Shown: positions 52,812 through 62,796, numbered from the stretch's first letter. The stretch: DNA of 64,000 bases from Paracidovorax wautersii (GCF_031453675.1 NZ_JAVIZX010000001.1:1302001-1366000), one strand, 5' to 3'. Notes: generated from the letters alone by a model not told the origin. Made by a program: numbers and translations.

Positions 52812-54239
52812 CTAGACCGGCGCGAACACCAGCCCCACGCGCAGCCCCTGTCCGTCCGGCCCGGTGCCCAGCACCAGTCGCGCACCCAGCAGATCGGCGT
52901 AGCGCGCCACGATGGCCAGCCCCAGGCCGGCGCCCTGCCCCAGGCGCTCGCCTTCGCGGCCCTGCGCCCAGCGCTGCAGCAGCTCCGCGCGCAGGTCCGG
53001 GTCGATGCCCGGGCCGTTGTCCAGCACGGTCAGCACCACGCGGGCCCCGTCCGGCCCCTCAGGGCCCTCGCGCACGATCTCCACCGTGATGCGCGGCACG
53101 ACGCCGTCGTCCTCCGGGCGGCCATAGCGCAGTGCGTTGTCGATCAGGTTGTTCACCACCCCCTCGATGAGCACCGCCTGCCCCGCCACCCGCACCGGCT
53201 GCTCCAGCCCGCGGGCGCCCAGGTCCACGCCAGCGGCATCGGCACGCGGCAGAAAGGGCAGCACGGCATCGCGCACCAGTTCGTTCAAGGCCAGGGGCTG
53301 GCGCGGCATGGCGCCGCGCACCTCGTCCGCCAGGGCCAAGGCCAGCAGCTGGTCCACCAGGTGGCTGGTGCGGGCCTCGCTGTCGGCCACGCCGGCGAGC
53401 TGCTCGCGCCACACGGCCGGGTCCTTCTGAGCCAGGCCATAGGCCGCCAGGGCGCGGATGCCGGCCAGCGGCGTGCGCAGCTCGTGCGCCACGTTGCCGG
53501 CAAATTCGCGCTGCGCCCGCACGCCCTGGGCCACGCGCTCCAGCAGGCCGTTCACCGCCCCGCCCAGGTGCTGCAGATCGCGCGTGGACGACGCCACCGC
53601 CACCGGCTCCAGGTCCCGTGCATCGCGGTCCGCCAAGGCCGCCTGGAAGTCCGCCAGCGGCTGCAACTCGGCCTGGATGGCCCGGCGCATCCAGAACGCC
53701 AGCAACCCCAGCAGCAGCACCTGGGAGACCGCTGAATACAGCAGCACGCCGCGCAGCATGGCACTGCGCGCGTGCACCGTCTGTGCCGTGATGACCTCGA
53801 AGGCCTGCGGCTCGTTCACGCGCACGCGCACGGCGCGCAGGGCCCGGCCGCGGTAGCTGATGTCCGAGAACCGGTAGGCGTCGTCGCCGCGCGGCGGCGG
53901 CACGGGCAGGCTCGCGTTGCCCGACAGCTGCGTGCCGTCGGGCAGCAGCACCGCGAAATAGACCGTCTCCACCTGGTCGAAGAGCACCGACTTGAGTTCG
54001 CGCGAGGTGAGGGCCAGATCCAGAGCGCCTTCGTTGAGCCGCACGTTGGCCGCCACGGCATAGGCGTCGTCGAGCAGCGACCGGTCGAAGGCCCGCTGCG
54101 TGAAGCCGTTGGCCACCAGCACCGAAATGGCAGCGCCCGCGAACCAGGTCAGCGCCAGCGGCACCAGCACGTGGCGCAGCAGACGTGAGCGCAGGGACGG
54201 CAGGACGGGCGGCGCGACCGCGGGCTGCGGTGCGCTCAC
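52812..54239 (-). CDS. Sensor histidine kinase (metal-responsive type)
   Basis: A 475-residue membrane kinase. Two membrane spans (LVPLALTWFAGAAISVLVANG and LLYSAVSQVLLLGLLAFWM) frame a periplasmic domain of about 120 residues with DQVETVYFAVLLPDG. The dimerisation domain follows, with the phosphorylated His in FAGNVAHELRTPLAGIRAL, then N box NLIDNALRYG, G1 DNGPGID and G2 GAGLGLAIVARYADLLG. The GTG start overlaps the response-regulator stop (GTGA). It probably senses a metal and controls the divergent czc-type operon. Confidence 0.9.
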   Translation of the reverse strand: MSAPQPAVAPPVLPSLRSRLLRHVLVPLALTWFAGAAISVLVANGFTQRAFDRSLLDDAYAVAANVRLNEGALDLALTSRELKSVLFDQVETVYFAVLLPDGTQLSGNASLPVPPPRGDDAYRFSDISYRGRALRAVRVRVNEPQAFEVITAQTVHARSAMLRGVLLYSAVSQVLLLGLLAFWMRRAIQAELQPLADFQAALADRDARDLEPVAVASSTRDLQHLGGAVNGLLERVAQGVRAQREFAGNVAHELRTPLAGIRALAAYGLAQKDPAVWREQLAGVADSEARTSHLVDQLLALALADEVRGAMPRQPLALNELVRDAVLPFLPRADAAGVDLGARGLEQPVRVAGQAVLIEGVVNNLIDNALRYGRPEDDGVVPRITVEIVREGPEGPDGARVVLTVLDNGPGIDPDLRAELLQRWAQGREGERLGQGAGLGLAIVARYADLLGARLVLGTGPDGQGLRVGLVFAPV

Positions 54240-54961
54240 GGAGCGGACTCCGGCAGGCCGGCAACGGCGCCCCCGGGGTCGGCCTCCAGCATGTAACCCA
54301 GCCCGCGCATCGTCCGGATGCCCGCGCCGCTGCCCTGCAACTTCCTGCGCAGGCGCGAGATGAAGGCCTCCAGCGCGTTGTCGCCCAGCGTGTCGTCGAA
54401 GTCCGAGAGCTTCTCCGACAAGGTGCGCTTGCTCACGACGCGGCACGGCGGCGTCATCAGCTCCCACAGCACCTCGAACTCGCGCGCCGGCAGCTCGAAG
54501 GGCTGGCCCTGCAGCGTGAAGCGGCGGGCGCGGCGGTCCAGCTCCAAGGTGCCGGTGCGGGTGCGGTCGTCGGCGCTCTGGCTGCGGCGCACCAGGGCGC
54601 GCAGTCGGGCTTCCACCTCGTCCAGATCGAACGGCTTGCCCAGGTAATCGTCGGCGCCGGCGTCCAGCCCGGCGATGCGCTCTTCCTTGCGATCGCGCGC
54701 CGTGAGCACCAGCACGGGCGTGCGGTCGCCCCGCGCCCGCGCAGCACGCAGGGCCGACAGGCCGCTGCCCTGCTGGCTGAGCGGGCGCCCGTCCAGCGGC
54801 AGGTTCAGATCCAGCAGCACGGCATCGAAGGGCTGCACTTTCCAGAAATGGTCGGCATCGGCCACGGTGCTGGCGGCGTCCACGCGATGACCGGCGTCGG
54901 CCAGGCTGCGCTGCATCACGCCGCGCAGCACGGCGTCGTCTTCGACCAGGAGGATGCGCAT
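54236..54961 (-). CDS. OmpR-type response regulator
   Basis: A 241-residue regulator: MRILLVEDDAVLRG, phospho-acceptor Asp51 in DAVLLDLNLP and LGKPFDLDEVEARLRAL make the receiver, and LPAREFEVLWELMTPPCRVVSKRTL with RRKLQGSGAGIRTMRGLGYML the winged-helix output domain. After Asp51 it has about eight extra residues (LDGRPLSQQGSGLSALR) where most members have PDGDGLxVLR. The ATG at 54961 begins the receiver. It is divergent from the RND operon and probably activates it. Confidence 0.9.
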   Translation of the reverse strand: MRILLVEDDAVLRGVMQRSLADAGHRVDAASTVADADHFWKVQPFDAVLLDLNLPLDGRPLSQQGSGLSALRAARARGDRTPVLVLTARDRKEERIAGLDAGADDYLGKPFDLDEVEARLRALVRRSQSADDRTRTGTLELDRRARRFTLQGQPFELPAREFEVLWELMTPPCRVVSKRTLSEKLSDFDDTLGDNALEAFISRLRRKLQGSGAGIRTMRGLGYMLEADPGGAVAGLPESAP

Positions 54962-55089
54962 AGGAGAAAGGCAGGAAGGAATAGAAACGCACGGCACCGC
55001 CGGCAGGCGGGCCCCAGGGTGCATACCCCGCATTGTGTCGCGCTCCGGGTGCTTCGGGCGCTCCGGGGGCGGGGCGCGCGCGTCGGCTT

Positions 55090-55106
55090 GGTCAGGCCGT
55101 GGTCAG
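55090..55106 (+). promoter_or_regulatory. Candidate response-regulator box upstream of the RND operon
   Basis: GGTCAGGCCGTGGTCAG is a direct repeat of GGTCAG with an 11-base period, the spacing usual for OmpR-type regulators. It lies about 25-41 bases before the operon's first ATG, in the 169-base region shared with the regulator. Confidence 0.45.
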
Positions 55107-55130
55107 GTTCGCCCGCCGATAAAGGCTGCC

Positions 55131-56495
55131 ATGCGCTCCACGACCCCTTCTCCTTCGCTCCGCCGCCCTGCCGCGCTGCGGGCCGCCGCTGCCGCCAGCC
55201 TGCTGGCCTGCGGCGCCGCATGGCTCACGGCCGTGCCCGCCCATGCCCAGAATGCGCTGCCGACGCCCGCCGCCAATGCCGCAGCATCCACGGGCACCGG
55301 CTGGACCCTTGCCCAGGCGCTGGCCGCCGCCCGCGACAACAGCGACGTCAACCAGGCCCGCCAGGAACTGGCCGGCGCGCGCGCCGATGTGCTGGGCGCC
55401 AACCACGCCCCGCTGCCCTCGCTGACCACCAAGGCCAGCTCCATCGATCTGCAGCACGGCCCCGGCCCGGGCAACGTGTTCACGCGCAAGCGCATCGACA
55501 AGTCGGTGGGCATCGACTGGACCTGGGAGCGCGGCGGCAAGCGCGCGCTGCGCACCCAGGCGGCCGAGCGCGCGGCGGACGCCGCCCAGGCCGACGTGGA
55601 GGGCGTGCAGGTGCAGCAGGCGCAGGCCGCCCTGTCCGCCTATTACGACCTGCTGGCCGCGCAGGACCGGCTGCGCGAGGTGGCGGCCATCGAGCGCAGC
55701 CTGGGCGACGTGGCCGGCCTGGCCGACCGCCGCGTGAAGGCCGGCGATCTGTCCGCGCAGGACGCGGCCCGCACCCGCATCGAGGCCGACCGCGCCCGCG
55801 CCGACACGCGCGCGGCCGAGCAGGCGCGCGACGACGCGGCCCTGGCGCTGGCACAGGTCACCGGCAGCACGGGCAGCCGCCTGGAAGCCGTGGACACGCC
55901 GTGGCCCGCCCTGGCCGGGGACCCGCCCGCCACCGATGCCGACCTGGCCGCCTGGGCCGAAACCCGTGCCGACGTGCGCGCCGCCCTGGCCCGCGCGCAG
56001 GCAGCGCAGGCCGCGCTGGACGGCGCCAACGCGCTGCGCCGATCCGACTGGACGGTGGGTGCCTCCGTGGACCACTTCCCGGGCACCTCCACCCGCCAGG
56101 TCGAGTTGCGCGTGCAGGTGCCGCTGCAGTGGGGCTACCAGTACCAGGGCGAGATCGGCCGCGCCCAGGCCGACTACGCCAAGGCGCAGGACGCGCTGGA
56201 CAACACGCGCCGCCTGGCCCTGCTGGACCTGCAGCGCCTACACCAGACGCAGGAGAGCGCCGCCCGCCGCGCCGCCGACTACGACCAGGGCGTGCTGCCC
56301 CGCGCGCGCCAGGTGGCCGACAGCGCCGAGCTGGCCTACCGCAAGGGCGCTCTCGCGCTCACCGACCTGCTGGATGCCCAGCGCACCCTGCGCGCCACGC
56401 TGCTCGATGCGCTGGCCGCCCGCGCCGACTACGCCAAGGCGCGCGGGGCCTGGCTGCTGCGCACACGGCCCCAGGTGCTGGCCGGCGCGCCCTGA
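55131..56495 (+). CDS. CzcC-like outer membrane factor of a metal RND efflux system
   Basis: A 454-residue TolC-family protein. A signal peptide (ALRAAAAASLLACGAAWLTAVPAHAQ) precedes two outer-membrane-factor repeats rich in Ala, Gln and Arg that form long periplasmic helices (ARDNSDVNQARQELAGARADVLG; GYQYQGEIGRAQADYAKAQDAL; ELAYRKGALALTDLLDAQRTLRATL). It forms the outer channel for the CzcB/CzcA proteins encoded downstream. The ATG at 55131 gives the signal peptide directly. Confidence 0.88.
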   Translation: MRSTTPSPSLRRPAALRAAAAASLLACGAAWLTAVPAHAQNALPTPAANAAASTGTGWTLAQALAAARDNSDVNQARQELAGARADVLGANHAPLPSLTTKASSIDLQHGPGPGNVFTRKRIDKSVGIDWTWERGGKRALRTQAAERAADAAQADVEGVQVQQAQAALSAYYDLLAAQDRLREVAAIERSLGDVAGLADRRVKAGDLSAQDAARTRIEADRARADTRAAEQARDDAALALAQVTGSTGSRLEAVDTPWPALAGDPPATDADLAAWAETRADVRAALARAQAAQAALDGANALRRSDWTVGASVDHFPGTSTRQVELRVQVPLQWGYQYQGEIGRAQADYAKAQDALDNTRRLALLDLQRLHQTQESAARRAADYDQGVLPRARQVADSAELAYRKGALALTDLLDAQRTLRATLLDALAARADYAKARGAWLLRTRPQVLAGAP

Positions 56496-56569
56496 CCCCG
56501 CCGTCGCTGCCCCGCCCCTACCCGTCGCATCCCCCCGCTTTCCCTGCTTCCCTTCCCGGACCTCCCACC

Positions 56570-57781
56570 ATGATGGCTCCCCTCCTCTCCCGTCCCGCCC
56601 GGCGCCCGTCCGCCCGCGGCCTGCTGGTCCTGGCCGCGCTGGGCTCGGCCTGCGCCCTGCTCCTGCCCGGCTGCGGCAAATCCGCGGCCGATGCGGCCTC
56701 TCCGCCCGAGCCCGCGCCGCCGGTGGTCCAGTCGGGCCAGCTGCGCTTTCCCGCCGGCCACCCGCAGCTCGCCCTGCTGGGCACGGTGGAGGCCCGCGCC
56801 GCCAAGGACGTGGTCGTGGAGCTGCCCGCGCGGCTGGTGTGGAACGAGGAGCGCACGCAGCGCATCTACCCGGCCTTCGCCGGCCGCGTGACCGCCATGC
56901 AGGCCGACCTGGGCCAGTCGGTCAAGGCCGGGGCCCCGCTGGCGCTGCTGGCCTCGCCGGACTTCGGCGTGGCCCAGGCCGACACGGCCAAGGCCCAGGC
57001 GGGCCAGTCGCTGGCGCAGCAGGCACTCAAGCGCCAGCGAGAACTGTTCGAGGCCGGCATCATCGCCCGCAAGGACCTGGAGCAGGCCGAGGCCGAGGCC
57101 GCCGGCGCCCAGGCCGAGGTGGCCCGCGCAGCGGCGCGCACCCGCCTGTATGGCAGCGCCAGCGGCGTGAACCAGCAGCTCGCCCTCACCACCGGCATCG
57201 CCGGCGTGGTGGTGGAGCGCAACCTCAACCCCGGCCAGGAGGTGCGCCCCGACCAGAACGGCCCGGCGCTGTTCGTGGTGACCGACCCGACCTCGCTGTG
57301 GGTGCAGATCGACGCGCGCGAGAGCGATCTGGCGTCCCTGCGGCCGGGCGATGCCGTCACGCTGCAGGTGCCGGCCTATCCCGGCACGACCTTCACCGGC
57401 AAGGTGACGGCCACGGCCGATGCCATCGACCCCGGCACGCGGACGATCAAGGTGCGCGGCGTGGTGCCCAACACGGACCGGCGCCTGAAGGCCGAGATGC
57501 TCGCCACCGCACGCGTGCAGGAAAGCCGCGCCGGCGGCGTGGTGGTGCCCGCACCGTCCGTGGTGCTCGACGGCACGCAGCACGTGGTCTACGTGCGCCG
57601 CGAGGCCGGGGTGTTCGAGCCGCGCAAGGTCGACCTGGCCCATGAAGGGCCGGGCGAGGTCGTCGTCGCCTCCGGCCTGCAGCCCGGCGAGGCCGTGGTG
57701 AGCCAGAACGTGCTGCTGCTGGCCCGCCAGTTCCAGGCCATGGCCGAGGACACCGCCGCCCCGAAGAAAGAGGCCCCATGA
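56570..57781 (+). CDS. CzcB-like periplasmic adaptor lipoprotein
   Basis: A 403-residue membrane-fusion protein, lipid-anchored (lipobox LLPGC). The order is an N-terminal extension, a barrel-sandwich domain (RIYPAFAGRVTAMQADLGQSVKAGAPLALLASPDFG), an alpha hairpin (RQRELFEAGIIARKDLEQAEAEAAGAQAE), then the second half sandwich and a beta-barrel (LWVQIDARESDLASLRPGDAVTL). It joins CzcA to CzcC and may hand metal to the pump. The stop overlaps the CzcA start (ATGA). Confidence 0.9.
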   Translation: MMAPLLSRPARRPSARGLLVLAALGSACALLLPGCGKSAADAASPPEPAPPVVQSGQLRFPAGHPQLALLGTVEARAAKDVVVELPARLVWNEERTQRIYPAFAGRVTAMQADLGQSVKAGAPLALLASPDFGVAQADTAKAQAGQSLAQQALKRQRELFEAGIIARKDLEQAEAEAAGAQAEVARAAARTRLYGSASGVNQQLALTTGIAGVVVERNLNPGQEVRPDQNGPALFVVTDPTSLWVQIDARESDLASLRPGDAVTLQVPAYPGTTFTGKVTATADAIDPGTRTIKVRGVVPNTDRRLKAEMLATARVQESRAGGVVVPAPSVVLDGTQHVVYVRREAGVFEPRKVDLAHEGPGEVVVASGLQPGEAVVSQNVLLLARQFQAMAEDTAAPKKEAP

Positions 57782-60700
57782 AGCGCCTCATCCACTTCGC
57801 GGTGCACCAGCCGCTGTTCATCGTGCTGGGCGTGCTGCTGTTCGCCCTCGCGGGCGTCATGGCCTTCAAGAACCTGTCGGTGGAGGCCTTTCCCGACGTG
57901 ACCGACACGCAGGTCACCATCATCGCGCTGTACCCGGGGCGCGCCGCCGAAGAGGTGGAGAAGCAGGTCACCCTGCCCATCGAGGTGGCGCTGTCCGGCC
58001 TGCCCAATGCCATCCGCGTGTTCTCGCACACGCAGTTCGGCCTGTCGTTCACCGTGGTCACGTACGACGACAACGCCAACGTCAACCTGGTGCGCCAGCA
58101 GGTCAGCGAGCGCCTGCGGGGCGTGGACCTGCCGCCGGGCGTGGAAGCCGATATCGCCCCCAACGCGACGCCGGTGGGCGAAATCATGCGCTACCGCGTC
58201 AAGGGCGACGGGCACTCCACCACCGACCTGCGCACCACCGAGGACTGGACCGTGGAGCGGGCGCTGCGCCAGGTGCCCGGCGTGGCCGACGTGGTGGCCA
58301 TGGGCGGCTCGATCAAGCAATACGAGGTGCAGCCCGACCTGGACAGGCTGCGCGCGTACAAGCTCACCTTCCAGAACCTGCTGGATGCGCTGGGCCGCGG
58401 CAATGCCAACGCCGGCGGCAGCTATGTGGCGCAGGGCGCACAGCAGTACGCCATCCGCGGCATCGGCCTGCTGCAGTCGAGCGAGGACATCGGCCGCATC
58501 GTCGTGGCCGCGCACGGCGGCACGCCCGTGCTGATCCGCGACGTGGCCCAGGTGAAGGTGGGCGCGGTCCCGCGCCTGGGCACCGTGGGGCAGGACGACG
58601 ACGACGACGTGGTGACCGGCATCGTCGTCATGCGCAAGGGCGAGAACGCGAGCGTGGTGCTCAAGAACGTCAAGGACAAGATCGCCGACCTGAACGCGCG
58701 CGGCCTGCCGCCGGGCGTGCAGATCGTGCCGTTCTACGACCGCACGTGGCTGATGGACAAGACGCTCACCACCGTGTTCCGCAACCTCGTGGAGGGTGCG
58801 CTGCTGGTGTCGCTGGTGCTGTACCTGTTCCTGTCCAACCTGCGCGCCAGCCTGGCCGTGGTGGTGGTGATTCCACTGTCGCTGCTGGCCACGTTCATGG
58901 GCCTCAAGGTGATGGGCGTGCCGGCCAACCTGCTGAGCCTGGGGGCCATGGACTTCGGCATCATCGTGGACGGCGCGGTGATCGTGATCGAGAACATCAT
59001 GCACCGCCTGGCCGAGCGCGGCGAGGAGATGGACGACCGCGACCGGCGCGACACCATCATCGAAGCGGCGGGCGAAGTGGGCCGGCCCACGCTGTTCTCG
59101 ATGCTCATCATCATCGCGGCGCACATCCCCATCTTCGCGCTGCAGCGCCACGAGGGCCGCATCTTCCAGCCCATGGCGCTGTCGGTCACCACCGCGCTCA
59201 TCGGCTCGCTGATCTTCTCGCTCACCCTGGTGCCGCTGCTGGCCTACTGGATGCTGCGCAGAAAGCTGCCGCACGGGGACAACCGGGTGGTGGGCTTTGC
59301 CAAGCGCGCCTACGCGCCGGTGCTGGACTGGGCCTTGAACCGCCGCCGCACGGTGGTGGTGGTGGCGCTGGCGGTGTTCGGGCTGGCGCTGGTGGCGGCC
59401 TCGCGCCTGGGCTCGGAGTTCCTGCCCGAACTGGACGAAGGCACCATCTGGGTCAACGTGCGCCTGCCGGCCAGCGTCTCCAACGACGAGGCGGCGCGCA
59501 TGCTGCGCCAGGTGCGGCAGGCCCTGCGCACCGTGCCCGAGGTGCGCACCACGGTCTCCAAGGCCGGGCAGCCCGAGGACGGCACCGATCCCAAGACCAT
59601 CTCCATGGCCGAGGTCTTCGTGGACGTGAAGCCCGCCGAGCAGTGGCGCCCCGGCCTCACGCATGCGCAGCTCATCGAGGAGATGGACCGTGCCGTGTCG
59701 GCCATTCCCGGCATGGAGCCAGCGTTCTCCCAGCCCATCCGCGACAACGTGCTCGAATCAATCTCGCAGATCGACGGACAGATCGTCATCAAGGTGGCCG
59801 GCGACGACCTGGTGCAGCTCAAGCGCCTGACGCAGTCCATCGAAAGCGAGATCCGCCAGGTGCCCGGCGTGTACCGCGCCGAGATCGACCGCCTGGGCGA
59901 CCTGCCGCAGCTGGTGATCGACATCGACCGTGACCGCGCCGCGCGCTACGGCCTGAACGTGGGCGACATCCAGGACGTGATCGAAGCCGCGCTCGCGGGC
60001 AAGACCACCACCAACCTGTGGGAGGGCGAGCGCAAGTTCGCCGTGGCGGTGCGCATGCCGGAAGACCGCCGCGCGCTCTCCCGCCTGCCCGACACGCCCA
60101 TCGCCACGCCGGACGGCGGCTACACCACGCTGGGCAGCGTGGCGCGCATCCGCGAGACCAGCGGCGCCATGAACATCGCCCGCGAGGCCGGCCGCCGCAC
60201 CATGGCCATCGGCATCTTCATCAAGGACCGCGACATGGGCTCGGTCGTGAAGGACATGCAGACCCGCGTGCAGGCGAACGTGCCGCTGCCGGCGGGCTAC
60301 CAGGTCAACTGGTCGGGCGAGTTCGAGAACCAGGAACGCGCCATGAAGCGCCTGTCGGTGGTCGTGCCCATCTCGCTGCTGCTGATCTTCGTGCTGCTGT
60401 TCGACGCCTTCAAGTCGTTCAAGATGGCCTCGCTGATCCTCATCAACGTGCCCCTGGCGCTCATCGGCGGCTTCGTCGCGCTCTGGGTCTTCGGCATTCC
60501 GCTGTCGGTGTCGGCGGCCATCGGCTTCATCGCGCTGTCAGGGCAGGCGGTGCTCAACGGCGTGGTGATGCTGTCGGTGTTCCAGCAGCTCCAGGCGGGC
60601 GGTGCGAGCGTGGTCGAGGCCGTGCGCCAGGGCTCCATGCAGCGCCTGCGCACCGTGCTCATGACCGCCCTGCTCGCCATGCTGGGCCTGCTGCCCATGG

Positions 60701-60867
60701 CGCTCTCGCACGAGATCGGCTCGGAGACGCAGCGGCCCCTGGCCATCGTGGTCATCGGCGGGCTGGTGACCGCGACGCTGCTCACGCTGGTGGTGCTGCC
60801 GGCGCTGTACGTGGCGTGGTTCGGACCGAAGGACCGGGCCCCCTCAGGCCAGCCCACCACGGCGTGA
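57778..60867 (+). CDS. CzcA-like heavy-metal RND efflux pump
   Basis: A 1029-residue inner-membrane pump of the HME-RND family. The first span and FPDVTDTQVTIIALYPGRAAEEVEKQVTLPIE are typical. The proton-relay motif of span IV, DFGIIVDGAVIVIEN, keeps both aspartates and the glutamate of CzcA. Twelve membrane segments and two large periplasmic loops are evident. It exports divalent cations (Co, Zn, Cd or Ni) by proton antiport; the sequence does not tell which. The start codon overlaps the adaptor stop. Confidence 0.93.
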   Translation: MKRLIHFAVHQPLFIVLGVLLFALAGVMAFKNLSVEAFPDVTDTQVTIIALYPGRAAEEVEKQVTLPIEVALSGLPNAIRVFSHTQFGLSFTVVTYDDNANVNLVRQQVSERLRGVDLPPGVEADIAPNATPVGEIMRYRVKGDGHSTTDLRTTEDWTVERALRQVPGVADVVAMGGSIKQYEVQPDLDRLRAYKLTFQNLLDALGRGNANAGGSYVAQGAQQYAIRGIGLLQSSEDIGRIVVAAHGGTPVLIRDVAQVKVGAVPRLGTVGQDDDDDVVTGIVVMRKGENASVVLKNVKDKIADLNARGLPPGVQIVPFYDRTWLMDKTLTTVFRNLVEGALLVSLVLYLFLSNLRASLAVVVVIPLSLLATFMGLKVMGVPANLLSLGAMDFGIIVDGAVIVIENIMHRLAERGEEMDDRDRRDTIIEAAGEVGRPTLFSMLIIIAAHIPIFALQRHEGRIFQPMALSVTTALIGSLIFSLTLVPLLAYWMLRRKLPHGDNRVVGFAKRAYAPVLDWALNRRRTVVVVALAVFGLALVAASRLGSEFLPELDEGTIWVNVRLPASVSNDEAARMLRQVRQALRTVPEVRTTVSKAGQPEDGTDPKTISMAEVFVDVKPAEQWRPGLTHAQLIEEMDRAVSAIPGMEPAFSQPIRDNVLESISQIDGQIVIKVAGDDLVQLKRLTQSIESEIRQVPGVYRAEIDRLGDLPQLVIDIDRDRAARYGLNVGDIQDVIEAALAGKTTTNLWEGERKFAVAVRMPEDRRALSRLPDTPIATPDGGYTTLGSVARIRETSGAMNIAREAGRRTMAIGIFIKDRDMGSVVKDMQTRVQANVPLPAGYQVNWSGEFENQERAMKRLSVVVPISLLLIFVLLFDAFKSFKMASLILINVPLALIGGFVALWVFGIPLSVSAAIGFIALSGQAVLNGVVMLSVFQQLQAGGASVVEAVRQGSMQRLRTVLMTALLAMLGLLPMALSHEIGSETQRPLAIVVIGGLVTATLLTLVVLPALYVAWFGPKDRAPSGQPTTA

Positions 60868-60953
60868 GCCCGCGGCTCCCGGAGGCCGCTCCCTTCGGCA
60901 CCACCCCGGCATCAAGGTGCCCCGGCGGTGGCTGCCGGCCCGCCGGCAGGGCG

Positions 60954-60983
60954 AAAAAAAGGGCGCCCTGCGGGGCGCCCTTG
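60954..60983 (-). terminator. Rho-independent terminator between the RND pump and the chemoreceptor
   Basis: AAGGGCGCC and GGCGCCCTT form a stem. On the minus strand it is followed by a run of T (the A-run at 60954-60960), so it best serves the leftward chemoreceptor gene; it may also stop the rightward pump operon. Confidence 0.7.
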
Positions 60984-61049
60984 GTGTTTCTGCGAAGCCG
61001 CCACGCGGCAGAGCGTTCGCGCCCTGCGGCCCTGCGGCGGCCGCGCCGC

Positions 61050-62693
61050 TCAGGCCGGCAGCAGCGCCGGAGCGCGGCCGGAGGCCAGCGTGGCCGGTGC
61101 GGGGTGCCCGGCAGCCCCTGCCGCGTGGGCATCGCCCAGGTGGAACTGCTGCACCACCTGCGACAGGCGTGCGGCCTGCTCGCGCAGCGACTCGGCCGCG
61201 GCGGCAGACTCTTCCACCAGCGCGGCGTTCTGCTGCGTCATGCGGTCGATCTCGCCCACGGAGCTGTTCACCTGGCCGATGCCGGTGGCCTGCTCGGCGG
61301 CTGCCGAATTGATTTCGCCGATGATGTCGGACACGCGCTGCACGCTGTCTACGATTTCCTTCATGGCCTTGCCGGCGTCTTCCACGTGGCGCACACCGCC
61401 ATCCACGGCCGACACGCTGGTGCTGATCAGGCCCTTGATGTCGCTGGCCGCAGCGGCGCTGCGCTGCGCCAGGCTGCGCACTTCGCTGGCCACCACCGCA
61501 AAGCCCCGGCCCTGCTCGCCCGCTCGGGCCGCTTCCACCGCCGCGTTCAGCGCCAGGATGTTGGTCTGGAAGGCGATGGAGTCGATCAGGCCGATGATGT
61601 CGCTGATCTTGCGGCTGGACGCCGAGATCTCATGCATGCTGGACACGGCCTGCTGCACGACGCTGCCGCCGCGCGTGGCGATGCCCGACGCCGAGCTGAC
61701 CAGCTGGTTGGCCACCTGCGAGGACGACGCCGTCTGCTGCACCGTGGCCGTGAGCTGGGCCAGCGAGGCCACGGCCTCCTGGGCGTTGCTGGCGGTCTGC
61801 TCGGTACGGGCGGACAGATCCTGGTTGCCGGTGGCGATCTCCTGGCTGGCCGTGGCGATGTTGCCGCTCGAATCGCGTACCTGGGACACCAGCGCGCTCA
61901 GGCTGTTCTGCATTTCCACCAGCGAGCGCTGCAGATCGGCCACTTCGTCCTTGCCCTCCACCTGCATGCGCTGGGACAGATCGCCCTTGGCGATGGACTG
62001 GGCCAGGGCCCGAGCAGCCACCAGCGGGCGCACGATGGACACCATGTTCAGCAGGGTCAGCGGCACCACCACCACCACGGTGATCAGCACGGCCAGCAGG
62101 AACAGCCACTTGGTCTGCTGCGAGGCGCTCTCCTGGTTCTTGATGACGCTGTCCACCTCGGCGCGCAGGCGCGTGTCCAGTGCCAGCAGCAGCTTGTCGG
62201 CCTCGCCGAACTCGGCCACGGCCTTGCCGCTCATGCGGTTGGCAATCGTGGCCGTGTCGTAGCCGCCGGACTCCAGCTGGCGCGCCACATGGGCGAACTG
62301 GTCGCGGTAGCTGTCCAGGCGGCGCACGATCTCCTGCGCGAAGTTCGTGTCCGAGATGCCCGACAGGCGCTCGAAGCGCGCGGCCACCTGCTTGGCACGG
62401 TCCAGCGCGGCCAGCCACTGCGTGTGCGCCTGCTTCACGCCTTCGGGCTTTTCGTACTGGATGATCATGTCCTTCTCGTACTGGCGGATGGCCCCCATCT
62501 CGCCGCGCAGCTGCGCGAGGTAGCCCACTTCGGCATACGAGTGACCGATGAAGTCTTCGCTCATGGAATAGATGCGGAACATGCCCAGCATGCCCGCACC
62601 GCCCAGCAGCCCCAGCAACGCCAGCACTACACCGATGGCTCCGATCATCCGGAACCGGATGGTGAACAGCCGCATGAGCGAAAACAAATTCAT
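61050..62693 (-). CDS. Methyl-accepting chemotaxis protein
   Basis: A 547-residue chemoreceptor. Membrane spans lie near the N terminus (MIGAIGVVLALLGLLGGAGML) and at about residues 190-215 (LFLLAVLITVVVVVPLTLLNM). Between them is a four-helix-bundle type periplasmic sensor (YEKDMIIQYEKPEG). A HAMP domain (SIVRPLVAARALAQSIAKGDLSQRM) and a long signalling coiled coil follow, with the tip IDSIAFQTNILALNAAVEAARAGEQGRGFAVVASEVRSLAQRSA. The C terminus (QQFHLGDAHAAG) lacks a CheR-tether pentapeptide. ATG 62693 has AAGGA eight bases upstream; ATG 62702 is the alternative. Confidence 0.92.
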   Translation of the reverse strand: MNLFSLMRLFTIRFRMIGAIGVVLALLGLLGGAGMLGMFRIYSMSEDFIGHSYAEVGYLAQLRGEMGAIRQYEKDMIIQYEKPEGVKQAHTQWLAALDRAKQVAARFERLSGISDTNFAQEIVRRLDSYRDQFAHVARQLESGGYDTATIANRMSGKAVAEFGEADKLLLALDTRLRAEVDSVIKNQESASQQTKWLFLLAVLITVVVVVPLTLLNMVSIVRPLVAARALAQSIAKGDLSQRMQVEGKDEVADLQRSLVEMQNSLSALVSQVRDSSGNIATASQEIATGNQDLSARTEQTASNAQEAVASLAQLTATVQQTASSSQVANQLVSSASGIATRGGSVVQQAVSSMHEISASSRKISDIIGLIDSIAFQTNILALNAAVEAARAGEQGRGFAVVASEVRSLAQRSAAAASDIKGLISTSVSAVDGGVRHVEDAGKAMKEIVDSVQRVSDIIGEINSAAAEQATGIGQVNSSVGEIDRMTQQNAALVEESAAAAESLREQAARLSQVVQQFHLGDAHAAGAAGHPAPATLASGRAPALLPA

Positions 62694-62796
62694 GGTCGTC
62701 ATCCTTACGCTTATCGCGGCGCGCCACAGCGCGCGCAGGTATTGCAACAAAACGTTGCAGTTTGCCAGACCCACGCGGCCGCGGCATAGGTATTTG

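Noticed and set aside
60018-62789. A 923-codon open frame on the plus strand running from the CzcA gene through the chemoreceptor gene
   Set aside because: It crosses two well-supported genes and a terminator and has no protein family motif.
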